DNA from: JBBDRX01 sp040905245
Lineage (GTDB): Bacteria > Bacteroidota > Rhodothermia > Balneolales > Balneolaceae
DNA length: 9,632 bases
Assembly (NCBI GenBank): GCA_040905245.1
Contig: JBBDRX010000026.1
Location: 1 to 9,632, forward strand
Direction: 5' to 3'
Part shown: piece after piece, positions 1-7,283 of the stretch
Position numbering within the stretch: the first letter of the stretch is position 1
How the letters are laid out: each line of letters starts with the position of its first letter
Notes under the pieces: generated by a model
Databases searched by the model: none
The model's input: the letters and a program-made list of their open reading frames with translations, nothing else
Told to the model about the DNA's origin: nothing
Translations under genes and position numbers: made by a program

Positions 1-54
1 GGAAGCTTATCTGCTGAAGAGATTCAAGATGCCATTGATCAAGGCAGGCCATGA
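1..54 (+). CDS. Partial CDS, C-terminus of probable VapB-type antitoxin
   Basis: An open frame enters from the left edge and ends at TGA 52-54; the visible C-terminus reads LSAEEIQDAIDQGRP. Its stop overlaps the ATG of the next gene in an ATGA arrangement, the usual layout of an antitoxin followed by its translationally coupled toxin. Only 17 residues are visible, so the DNA-binding domain cannot be assigned. The antitoxin role is inferred from the overlap with a PIN-domain toxin, not from the residues themselves. Confidence 0.5.
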   Translation, partial: GSLSAEEIQDAIDQGRP

Positions 55-455
55 TTGTTGTTGATACAAACATCCTTGCCTACTTTTGGTTACCATCCGA
101 TCACACTGAACTTTGTGAGCAATTGTTTCAGCGGGATCCGGAATGGGTTGCTCCTGTTTTGTGGAAAAGTGAGTTCAGGAACGTTGTCATTCTATACTTG
201 AGGAAAAAACTTATTGATCTGCCGGAAGCCATACAAATAACTGAAAAAGCAGAAAATCAGATGAAAGAACGAGAGTTTCATGTGAACTCAGTTCAGGTTT
301 ATAATCTGGCAGATAAGTCTGATTGTTCTTCCTACGACTGTGAATTTATCAGTCTTGCAGAAGACCTGGATATCAAACTGATAACCATGGACAAGCAGAT
401 TCTTCACTCGTTTCCTGAACGATCTGCTAAACCGTTGGATATCATTGACTCATAA
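51..455 (+). CDS. vapC: PIN-domain toxin, VapC family
   Basis: This 134-residue protein has the size and acidic pattern of a VapC ribonuclease. D5 lies in VVDTN, E41 in WKSEFRN, D96 in the segment SSYDCEFISLA, and D114 in LITMDKQIL. Together these form the four-acid, Mg-binding active site of PIN nucleases. VapC toxins cleave tRNA, rRNA or mRNA to stop translation and are held inactive by the cognate VapB. The ATG at 51 overlaps the stop of the upstream frame (ATGA), and an AGG lies just ahead, so the two genes are probably translationally coupled. The gene ends 17 nt before the convergent transglutaminase-like gene. The family call is secure; the RNA target cannot be told from the sequence. 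The gene appears intact, with all acidic residues kept. Confidence 0.88.
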   Translation: MIVVDTNILAYFWLPSDHTELCEQLFQRDPEWVAPVLWKSEFRNVVILYLRKKLIDLPEAIQITEKAENQMKEREFHVNSVQVYNLADKSDCSSYDCEFISLAEDLDIKLITMDKQILHSFPERSAKPLDIIDS

Positions 456-472
456 TATCGCAACATAACACG

Positions 473-1750
473 TTATTCCACCCCTTTAAATTCTGTTACC
501 AGCACAAAAAAATCATCATCCGGAAACCTGGCGATCAGATGCAAGGTTCCTGCAACGGGTACGATGCTGCCGAAAAACCGGCTGCTATCCTGTTCGAGGG
601 AATGCGACCAGGACCAGTCATCACTGGCCAGGCGAACCTCTTCCGCTCCGGGGATCATAATATCAAAATCGTACGCCTCCGTATGGGTGAGCTCATACTG
701 AAGCGGCGAGGCAAGAGTGGCGCGGATAATCCCATACGATTCCTTCAGAATGGGATAGTGTTGTTGTACTGCCGGGCTCTGATTGTTCAGGTAGATGTAT
801 GTCATCAGGTAATACTCTTCCTGATCCGTGCCACTTTTACGGCCATACAGTTCCAGTTTGTACGGACCCGTCCGGTTGAGCAACGCTGAAATCTCTATGC
901 GGTTTCCGTCAAACGTCATTAGAAGGTTTTTCTCCTTCTTCTGGCCGTCATAGGTTAGCGCCGGCCGGATATCAATATTATCCGGTACTATAAAATGGGT
1001 TGAAAATGACCCATTGGTATCAGTAAACATTTTGAGTTCTTCTCCAAAACGGAGGTCATACTTGTAGAAATGGGGCGTTACAATGGGATACGACAGAAAC
1101 TCTTCAGGAGAGGCCGTTTCGGAGCGAAGTTGCCATGGTTGATCCGATGGGAGATGGGTATAGATCAATCGGTCGGGGTCGGCAAAGAAGAAGAATTCAG
1201 TAAAATTTTTTACGAACCCCGGTGTATTCTCTAAAATGAACCCTGAACCCCAGGTCGGGTCTATCAGTTTCCACTCATCATCGATCCGGACTGCGATCCA
1301 GGAGTGGTTCTCGATGGTTTCGGATGAATCCTCGGGGTCAAAACCGAACCCCTTGGCGAGTCCGTCGATGAATTCAATATTGAGATCCATTTTTCGGGCC
1401 AGCTCTTCAAATAGAATCACATAGCCCGTACAGACAGCCTTTTTCGACTGAAGTACCGATTCGGGTGTTGTGTATCGCGGGGAGCCCTGGAAAAAGGCAT
1501 CCAGGTCAAATGAGATCCTGTCGGTCATCCAGCGGTAAATAGCCCTGGCTTTTTCGGCATCCGTCTCTGCAACCGATAAAAAATATGTTGCCAGGCTATC
1601 TGTATCCTGTTCGAGATAAGCCGGTGTATGGAGGACATGCGTATCAATATCCGACCACATCTCCGAAGATTGAGAACGAGTTTCCGGCTGACAGAGTCCG
1701 CTTTGAGGGATCATCACAGCAAACAGCAGTATGAAAAGTCTTAGTATCAT
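473..1750 (-). CDS. Secreted transglutaminase-like (KY-type) protein
   Basis: This is a 425-residue exported protein. An N-terminal hydrophobic stretch (residues 2-20, ending SGLC before Gln21) fits a signal peptide. The Cys lacks a good lipobox, since Leu precedes it, so I favour simple export over lipidation. The core at about 60-170 is a transglutaminase/protease fold: C107 in KKAVCTGY, H149 in ENHSWIAV and D164 in LIDPTWG form the Cys-His-Asp triad in the right order and spacing. The remaining 250 residues look like beta-rich repeats, similar in layout to kyphoscoliosis-peptidase-like proteins (family knowledge, not proven here). Such proteins may crosslink or cleave periplasmic or surface proteins; the substrate is unknown. 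The start is the ATG at 1748-1750 with an AT-rich leader and no Shine-Dalgarno. The gene converges on the vapC gene and is divergent from the GH43 gene, so it is probably a single-gene unit. Confidence 0.82.
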   Translation of the reverse strand: MILRLFILLFAVMIPQSGLCQPETRSQSSEMWSDIDTHVLHTPAYLEQDTDSLATYFLSVAETDAEKARAIYRWMTDRISFDLDAFFQGSPRYTTPESVLQSKKAVCTGYVILFEELARKMDLNIEFIDGLAKGFGFDPEDSSETIENHSWIAVRIDDEWKLIDPTWGSGFILENTPGFVKNFTEFFFFADPDRLIYTHLPSDQPWQLRSETASPEEFLSYPIVTPHFYKYDLRFGEELKMFTDTNGSFSTHFIVPDNIDIRPALTYDGQKKEKNLLMTFDGNRIEISALLNRTGPYKLELYGRKSGTDQEEYYLMTYIYLNNQSPAVQQHYPILKESYGIIRATLASPLQYELTHTEAYDFDIMIPGAEEVRLASDDWSWSHSLEQDSSRFFGSIVPVAGTLHLIARFPDDDFFVLVTEFKGVE

Positions 1751-2008
1751 ATATTATTTACGAATCAGGTCGTTTAATAATATACAAGATTGATGATTTT
1801 TGAAAATACAGATGGTACGACCCGAGGCCTCTCTGCGGGCGGCAGTAGACGGACTTTTGCATGTAATAAGTGTAATAATTACGTTTATCAAAATTTCGTC
1901 TCCTATAGTGCAGGATAAAATGAAAACAACACTCGTCTCATTGATGTTGACGTCGTAGTGGTTCAATCTTCAAGAGATCATAATTCGAACTACATACGCA
2001 TATTGAAC
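1751..2008. other. Divergent intergenic region, transglutaminase/GH43
   Basis: These 258 bases separate two divergent exported-protein genes. The sequence is mostly AT-rich, with one GC-rich patch at about 1817-1856 (containing ctgcgggcggcag) that stands out from its surroundings. An open frame of 70 codons on the minus strand (1754-1966) has no recognisable domain and lies exactly in the promoter zone, so I do not call it a gene. No clear promoter for the GH43 gene was found. Confidence 0.5.
1779..1806 (-). promoter_or_regulatory. Possible promoter of the transglutaminase-like gene
   Basis: On the minus strand, TTTTCA (1801-1806) and TATATT (1779-1784) are separated by 16 bases and lie about 28 bases before the ATG at 1750. 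The -10 box is a fair match and the -35 is weak. The surroundings are AT-rich, so a chance match is quite possible. Confidence 0.25.
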
Positions 2009-3117
2009 ATGTTTAGAGTTCATCAACAAGCCTTTATTCTCGGTTTGATTGCCGCCCTTCTGGCAGGTTGTGGGGACAACAGCACGGGAACGGACGACGA
2101 AAACATGGATGAACCGTATACCGGGCTGTTTGAAGATTTCAGCGGCCCGATCTATTCGGATGATTACACCTCTATTGCATCTTGGGCAGATCGCTCCTCA
2201 TGGAACCTGGCCAATGTTCACGACCCGACCGTCGTCAAGGATGGCGACTATTTTTATATGTACCAGACCGATGCTTCGTACGGGAATGTCCATGAGGCAG
2301 GGGGCCACTACCCGGTACGCCGCTCTGCCGACCTTGTAAGCTGGGAGCATATGGGCTCCGTGTTTGAGGAAGAGCCTGCCTGGGTGAAGGATTCACTCAA
2401 TAGCCTTCGGGCACGAATGGAGCCCCCGTTACCTCCGATCGAAGACCCGGACTATGGATTTTGGGCACCCCACATCACCAAAGTGGGAGATAGATACAGG
2501 CTGTACTACAGTGTTGTGGTGACCAATCCTGTTTTGGGAGATGTGACTGCAAACCGATGGCAGGGGCTTGAGGCACCTGAAATCATCTATCATGAGGAGA
2601 CCGGGTACTACTATCTGTTTGTAGCGTACGATGAACTGCCCCAAGCTTATAATACACGGGTCGCCCGATCTGAAACCATTACCGGGCCCTATCTGGGGAT
2701 AGATGGGGGCAATGTTACGCAAGGAGCGGAGGCGTATCCCCTCATCACGCATCCCTATCAGTTTAACGGCCACTTCGGGTGGGTAGGTTTCGCACACGGT
2801 TCTGTTTTCCAGGACCCGGACACGGGCAGTTGGTTCTACTCCTCACAGGGACGGCTGCCGCCCGGTGCAGGAGGTATCAATACCAGGAGATACAGCGCTC
2901 GTACTCAATTGAGCTGCACGATGATCAAACCGTCACCGGGCAGATAAGCGGGTCATGGTTGTTTGATGAAGATTCGCAAACGCTCACCATCAAAGGTGTG
3001 GAACTGATAGTGGACAGTGCCTGGGATTGGGAAGCGAGCCCCAGGCGTACGACGATCACCTATGCAGGGTTGACGCCGTCCGGACGTTCTGTATGGGGTA
3101 AAAAAGTTAGCAACTAA
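2009..3117 (+). pseudogene. GH43 arabinanase-type lipoprotein, broken by deletions
   Basis: The start is best placed at ATG 2009, which gives a clean lipoprotein signal with lipobox LLAGC (Cys21). An upstream ATG at 1958 would bury it. The GH43 five-bladed propeller is recognisable: D72 in VHDPTVV is the catalytic base, FWAPH (151-155) is a blade motif, and E188 in GLEAPEII is the general acid. Two lesions are visible. First, only about 36 residues separate W152 from E188, and the segment that normally carries the pKa-modulating Asp (AIDP motif) is absent, suggesting an in-frame deletion near 2510-2560. Second, after RLPPGAGGIN the frame is lost and ends at 2947. The family's C-terminal beta-domain continues in another frame from about 2872 to TAA 3115-3117 (SWLFDED, DWEASPRRTTITYAGL, SVWGKK). 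The block between propeller and C-domain that carries the rest of the last blade is missing. An intact version would hydrolyse alpha-1,5-arabinan at the cell surface. Function is probably lost. Confidence 0.8.
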
Positions 3118-3161
3118 TATCTGTAACATACTGGTCTGTAGAACAATAGAATCGTGAAACT

Positions 3162-6100
3162 CTACTCTTCCCGGCCCCCGTCTGTGTCTGTCTGTGGCGG
3201 CCCGACATACGACGGTTTCAGGCCGCCAAAGTCCATTGTGATCCGGTCAACAGAGACGGAAGGATCGGTTCCCCACAACCTGAACCGGTAGGTGCCCGGG
3301 TCAAGATTTAACTCCCCGGTCCCGATCATGCGGCTCTCCAGTACATTATCCTCCCACGGCTGCGTGTCCGGTTCACCCATCTCAAAGGTAATCCAGCGGG
3401 GATCCTCATCGCCAATGCTGATGGCGCATCGCAAGGGCCGGGATGTCTCCAGAGGATAAGCCGGGACAGCCTCTACGATCACCTCGGCTGTTCCGCCTTC
3501 GAGGACAACGATTTCATAGTCCAGGACTGGAGAATTCCGGCGAACCTGTGACAACTCTTCGATGTACCACCCTTGCATCGGTTCCAGCAGCATGGCCGAA
3601 CCACTTCGCCCCAGGCCGTGTACCGGACGCCAGGAGGCAGTCTTTCCCCTCTGTTTATTGCTGTACCGGCTTGCCTCCATGGAAATAACGCCATTTGTCT
3701 CTATGAAGGCGCCGGACGGGGCAGAGAGTTCCTCGTTATATGCAGAGACAGCAACACGGTATCGCTGCTCCCCGCTTGTAATGTCTATGTGGCCGTTGAT
3801 CTCCCGGCCTGCAGGCGCTTCCCTGTAGTTGGCCGATACCCAGATGCGGGATTGATCGCGAACCACACCGCCTGTTTCACTCAGTTCAATCCAGGGGGCA
3901 CTGGTTGCAGCCGACCACTCTTCCGGTTCCTGCCCACGGGTGAAAATATCGATAAAATGGCGCTCCTGTGAGTAACGGTGAAAGGCGGGCAGGCGATTGT
4001 CCTCCGTAAATGTGGGGGCCAGTTGCCGGGCTTCCTGCAGGAACTCCACCCCGTAGAGCTTTGCTCCGTCTGTGCGGGGATGAACTATCAGCCTGTTCCA
4101 GCCCGGCGTCAGTACAACCTCGTCGGCCCTGAGCTGCCGGGTCCGGCCGGGGCCACCGTTTACGCTGACCGATTTATGGTCATTGAGAGTAACCCACCAG
4201 GAGGAGCTCTCCTGATCCGGGTGATCGACCGAGAGAGTGAGGGTATGAACCCCGCCGGGCTCCTCCTCAACATAGAATTCAAAGACGGCTTTTGTTGGGC
4301 TCTCCACAATATAGGGAATCGTATCCCAGGCAAGCGGGTTGGGAAGGGTGTGATTGCTTCCGTCCCCCGGCCAGATCAGATAGGAGCCATCCGAATCCTC
4401 CCCGGCCTCAAGCTCTCCGTGCAGGGTGGCCTCAGAAGCGTTAAACGAGATCTTCGAGCCTCTGGTCGAGATCTCCGGCAGAGAACCTTCCAGCGGCTGT
4501 AACGGTTGCGGCTGCCCTTCAATGGCGACACCCACTCCGCGAAGGTCGTTTGTTTCAAGGCGGGCCGTAATCGGTTCAAAAAATACCGTGGACCCTTCCT
4601 GGTATCCGGGACGGTAATCGGCCATATGCTCCCATTTGCCGCCGGCAATCTCCTGGTTATACTGATCGGTCAGCTGTTGAATCCGGCCGAATGCTGCAAA
4701 CGCCGAATCGCTCATCCGGTTTGCTGACGCCCGGCCCTGTTTGGCGTACTCCCTGCTTTTGTAGGCATACAACCACTTCTCGTTCATGGCGGCGGCGCCT
4801 GCAATGGGGTAGTAGACCAGCTGAAAGTAGGCGTCCGAGGCCTCCTCGGGGAGCTCCTCCGAGAGTTCTTCTGCACGGGTTTGCAGATCCTGGTAGCTGC
4901 GCATCCGCTGCTCAGCCTCATCTCCGTAGTGCCACAGGCTGTACAGCGGGTCCTGAACGGGCGGATACCCGGCCCACTGTGGGTCATTGAAGCCCATGAA
5001 TTCAGGTTTCCGCTCGGTGGCAAGCCGGTAGTACTCCCACATCATGTCGGAGATCTCTTTGCCGTGTTGCGGGGAAATATCGCGCGAAGCAACCGTTTCA
5101 AAATAGTTCCGCAGGTTATCCGGTGTCCAGGAGTCGATCTCCCAGGCCAGGTCCATGAAAAATTCAGTCTCCCACTCGCGGCGTTTCAGATCACCCACGT
5201 TGGCGATCCAGACGTGATCCATGTTCTGCAGCCAGGCGCGGGTCATTTCACGCCAGACCAGAGAGGGCGAAGTCGGCGAGAGCCAGATATAGGGATGAGG
5301 CGCCCCGAGATAGGAGAGGTGATAATAGACTCCCGCACCGCCAGGGCGTTGTTGCTCCTCTTCATTAGAGAAGCGCCGGATATGTCCGTGGTTGTCTTCG
5401 GGCCATATGATGGTGATGTCCTCCGGTACGTCCAACCCGCTTTCGTAGATGTCGAGCACTTCCTTATACGGGGTGAACGACTGTGGAACGCCGGACACAT
5501 CGTCCTGGATATACTGGCCGAGTAGTTCCCGCTGATCTTCAATGACCGTTCCGAGCAGACGAACCCTCTCCTCCATGGAGCCGGCTCCCACCATGCCAGA
5601 GTCATGGATACCCCGTATGCCAACCGTATAGAAGGCGTTCAGCCCCCGGCTCTCTCGTACACGCTCCTCCCAGTACTCGTAGACGGAAGAGGCATTGCTC
5701 TGATAGTTAAAACTCCCCCGCGTGTCGTGATCCCACTCTCCCACGTTGTTTCGAAGCATCGGTTCGGCATGAGACGTTCCGACCACGATTTCCCAATCCC
5801 GGGCGGTCTCCGGATTGCCCGGGACCTGGAAAAACGGCACCGTGTTCGGGTGCATCGCCGGCCAGATCATATTGGCTTTCAGGCGGAGCATCAGCTCAAA
5901 TACTTTGGCATATGTTTTGGGGCCGATATTGCCAACGGACGGTTCAAACGTTTTGGACGCCCAGGGCTCAAGGCCCCACCCTTCGTCATTCAGAAAGATT
6001 CCCCGGTATCGGACGGACGGAGAGGAGGAGTAGGTGTCCTGGTTGCTCACGGACAACGAGCTCTGCTTCTGAACCGGCACATCCGCCCACCAGTACCAGG

Positions 6101-6536
6101 GTGACACGCCAATCTCTTCGGACAGGCCGAAGACCCCATAAGCCATACCCCTGGGGTCGCTTCCGGCGATAAACATCGCCTGACCGATGCCCGCGGCGGG
6201 AGCGGTTTTGAATATCCGTGCCCAGGCTTCCCATTGGCCCGAGAGTCGGGTGGTATCGATATGGCCGCTGATCAGTCCTGAGGTGATATCGCCGAGTATG
6301 ATGGCATTCCCCTCAACGTTCCCGAGGCTGGTATACACCTGCGGCCGCCGGCCGGTTACAGCCTCGATATCCTGAGCCAGCAGATGTGCAGCAATGGAGT
6401 CCAATGCAGCACGTTCACTGTCGTAGACAATGGATACGATGCCACCCTGGTCCGTAATGGTAAATTGGGCGGAAGCCTGATGGAAACCCATCAGGAACAG
6501 GGTAATGAGGAGGAGGGGGGTTTTATAATGGGTCAT
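3162..6536 (-). CDS. GH115 xylan alpha-1,2-(4-O-methyl)glucuronidase
   Basis: This intact 1124-residue exported enzyme has a signal peptide at residues 1-24 (ending ASAQ). The family core is clear: an N-terminal alpha/beta domain (about 25-170), then RYRGIFLNDEGWG (176-188), LKANMIWPAMH (219-229), GTSHAEPM (253-260), HDSGM (311-315), WPEDNHGHIRR (378-388), a YYHLSYLGAPHPYIWLS segment (404-420) and WIANVGDLKRREWE (443-456). GH115 enzymes release glucuronic or 4-O-methylglucuronic acid from xylan, including from internal xylose units. Characterised members are often about 830-1000 residues, so this one is long. The excess includes a beta-sandwich-like stretch at about 735-835, a BACON-like stretch near 880-930 (APWIELSETGG) and the usual C-terminal domain at about 945-1124 (GLGRSGSAM). 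The start is ATG 6534-6536 with an AT-rich leader and no Shine-Dalgarno. It lies 43 bp after the RelE/ParE toxin stop on the same strand and converges on the broken GH43 gene. Confidence 0.93.
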   Translation of the reverse strand: MTHYKTPLLLITLFLMGFHQASAQFTITDQGGIVSIVYDSERAALDSIAAHLLAQDIEAVTGRRPQVYTSLGNVEGNAIILGDITSGLISGHIDTTRLSGQWEAWARIFKTAPAAGIGQAMFIAGSDPRGMAYGVFGLSEEIGVSPWYWWADVPVQKQSSLSVSNQDTYSSSPSVRYRGIFLNDEGWGLEPWASKTFEPSVGNIGPKTYAKVFELMLRLKANMIWPAMHPNTVPFFQVPGNPETARDWEIVVGTSHAEPMLRNNVGEWDHDTRGSFNYQSNASSVYEYWEERVRESRGLNAFYTVGIRGIHDSGMVGAGSMEERVRLLGTVIEDQRELLGQYIQDDVSGVPQSFTPYKEVLDIYESGLDVPEDITIIWPEDNHGHIRRFSNEEEQQRPGGAGVYYHLSYLGAPHPYIWLSPTSPSLVWREMTRAWLQNMDHVWIANVGDLKRREWETEFFMDLAWEIDSWTPDNLRNYFETVASRDISPQHGKEISDMMWEYYRLATERKPEFMGFNDPQWAGYPPVQDPLYSLWHYGDEAEQRMRSYQDLQTRAEELSEELPEEASDAYFQLVYYPIAGAAAMNEKWLYAYKSREYAKQGRASANRMSDSAFAAFGRIQQLTDQYNQEIAGGKWEHMADYRPGYQEGSTVFFEPITARLETNDLRGVGVAIEGQPQPLQPLEGSLPEISTRGSKISFNASEATLHGELEAGEDSDGSYLIWPGDGSNHTLPNPLAWDTIPYIVESPTKAVFEFYVEEEPGGVHTLTLSVDHPDQESSSWWVTLNDHKSVSVNGGPGRTRQLRADEVVLTPGWNRLIVHPRTDGAKLYGVEFLQEARQLAPTFTEDNRLPAFHRYSQERHFIDIFTRGQEPEEWSAATSAPWIELSETGGVVRDQSRIWVSANYREAPAGREINGHIDITSGEQRYRVAVSAYNEELSAPSGAFIETNGVISMEASRYSNKQRGKTASWRPVHGLGRSGSAMLLEPMQGWYIEELSQVRRNSPVLDYEIVVLEGGTAEVIVEAVPAYPLETSRPLRCAISIGDEDPRWITFEMGEPDTQPWEDNVLESRMIGTGELNLDPGTYRFRLWGTDPSVSVDRITMDFGGLKPSYVGPPQTDTDGGREE

Positions 6537-6570
6537 GGAGTATTTGATTTGAAGAGCATCCTATCAACGA

Positions 6571-6594
6571 CTTACATTTCTACCGGGATGTAAG
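6571..6594 (-). terminator. Stem-loop over the toxin stop codon (weak terminator or attenuator)
   Basis: CTTACAT (6571-6577) and ATGTAAG (6588-6594) form a perfect 7-bp inverted repeat with a 10-nt loop. The RelE/ParE stop codon (6580-6582, minus strand) lies in the loop. There is no T-tract downstream on the minus strand, so it is not a classical terminator. It may be a weak terminator, an mRNA-stability element or a chance repeat. Confidence 0.35.
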
Positions 6595-6882
6595 AATATC
6601 CAGATGCAGGTACTGTTCTTCTCTGATCATATGAATGATGTATACGATATCGTCTTCTTCCCGATAAAATAATCGACAGGGAGGCAACACCAACTCTCTG
6701 TAAACCGATCCTTCCAGTTCCTCAACAGATTTCCCACTTTTGGGATGGTCAGTGAATTGCTCAACCCGATGGAACGCCTTTCGAACCAATCGTTTGGCGG
6801 CTTCCGGATGATCCAATGAAATATAGTCGGCAATTTCATCCAACTCCCGGAGAGCTGGTTCAGTCCAGATTATTCGAGCCAT
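6580..6882 (-). CDS. RelE/ParE family toxin
   Basis: This 100-residue protein has the ParE/RelE pattern. IIWTEPALRELDEIADYI starts the first strand and helix, HPEAAKRLVRKAF and VEQFTDHPKSGKSV follow, then YRELVLPPCRLFYREED and IIHMIREEQYL form the central beta-sheet with its conserved Arg residues. ParE-like members poison DNA gyrase, and RelE-like members cleave mRNA on the ribosome. The sequence alone does not settle which applies, although the P-x-SG and YREL/RLFYR motifs look more ParE-like. The ATG at 6880-6882 overlaps the 3' end of the antitoxin gene by 13 nt, as expected for a translationally coupled TA pair. The gene is intact and the next gene downstream is GH115, 43 bp away. Confidence 0.88.
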   Translation of the reverse strand: MARIIWTEPALRELDEIADYISLDHPEAAKRLVRKAFHRVEQFTDHPKSGKSVEELEGSVYRELVLPPCRLFYREEDDIVYIIHMIREEQYLHLDILTSR

Positions 6883-7127
6883 CGCGCCATGCGCTTTTTG
6901 GCATCAGCATGAGAGACAACCCGATCTTCAAGAATGGCTTTTTCACCTCTGGCCAGGCCTTCCAGTAGTTTTAATTTTTTTTGAATCTGTTCGAAATGAT
7001 CTACATCGACAAGATAGGCGGATGGTTTTCCGTGTTCCGTGATCAAGACAGGTTCTTTTTTCTCTCGAAGTTCTTTCAAGAGCTTTGTTGCCTGACGTTT
7101 CAATGTTGTAACAAGTTCCGTTTTCAT
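6870..7127 (-). CDS. Phd/YefM family antitoxin
   Basis: This 85-residue protein shows the Phd/YefM fold. The N-terminal half carries an ATKLLKELREKKEPVLITEHGKPSAYLV-like segment (about 13-40) whose strand-turn VLITEHGKPSAYLV is the family signature for dimerisation and DNA binding. The charged C-terminal half (about 50-85, ending AKKRMARWLE) is the disordered part that wraps the toxin. It should neutralise the overlapping RelE/ParE toxin and repress its own operon. The ATG at 7125-7127 has no Shine-Dalgarno; a possible promoter and operator lie directly upstream. It does not closely resemble the second Phd-type antitoxin at 7715-7975, so the two operons are not recent duplicates. Confidence 0.87.
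   Translation of the reverse strand: MKTELVTTLKRQATKLLKELREKKEPVLITEHGKPSAYLVDVDHFEQIQKKLKLLEGLARGEKAILEDRVVSHADAKKRMARWLE
6881..6905. repeat. 25-bp near-repeat, copy A (antitoxin 3' end)
   Basis: This stretch of the Phd antitoxin 3' end and the start region of its toxin matches 8067-8091 at 22 of 25 positions, with a 16-bp exact core (catgcgctttttggca, 6888-6903). Confidence 0.55.
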
Positions 7128-7132
7128 AGTGA

Positions 7133-7165
7133 TACTAAAGTACTACATTTAGCAAGTTTTGGCAA
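7133..7165 (-). promoter_or_regulatory. Possible promoter/operator of the Phd-RelE/ParE operon
   Basis: On the minus strand, TTGCCA (7160-7165) lies 17 bases before TACTTT (7137-7142), resembling a -35/-10 pair. The palindrome TACTTTAGTA (7133-7142) overlaps the -10, and TACTA occurs twice on the plus strand (7133-7137, 7141-7145). This placement suits autorepression by the antitoxin. The -10 is weak and would leave an almost leaderless message, so the call is tentative. Confidence 0.3.
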
Positions 7166-7194
7166 CACCGGCCAGGCAACGAAAAGAGAGGATG

Positions 7195-7264
7195 GTTGAC
7201 ACGACACTAGTTGACAAACGTTTGGGGCTGAACAGCCGGAGGTATGAACCAGGTGCAAAACCTG
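7195..7264. repeat. Cluster of short repeats between the two TA operons
   Basis: The gap between the two TA operons holds GTTGACA twice (7195-7201, 7210-7216), the perfect palindrome CAAACGTTTG (7215-7224), the near-palindrome GGCTG-AA-CAGCC (7226-7237) and CAGGT-gcaaa-ACCTG (7250-7264). On the minus strand the last two follow the VapC stop but lack a T-tract. They may be operators, a weak terminator or coincidence; each is short. Confidence 0.35.
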
Positions 7265-7283
7265 TGTAGAGCCATCTGCTCGC

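Noticed and set aside
465..476. Inverted repeat ATAAC-AC-GTTAT between vapC and the transglutaminase gene as a terminator
   Set aside because: The two-base loop cannot close, the arms are AT-rich, and no T-run follows.
1958..2008. Earlier start for the GH43 gene at 1958
   Set aside because: It would place 17 extra polar residues before the lipoprotein signal; the ATG at 2009 gives a normal signal with the lipobox at Cys21.
2009..2947. Programmed ribosomal frameshift in the GH43 gene
   Set aside because: There is no slippery heptamer near 2870-2890, and conserved residues are missing at the junction, so deletion explains the frame change better.
4881..5525. Long plus-strand open frame (214 codons) inside the GH115 gene
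   Set aside because: It is antisense to a conserved GH115 core and has no recognisable domain; it is a by-product of the GC-rich coding strand, as are the other open frames within 3162-6536.
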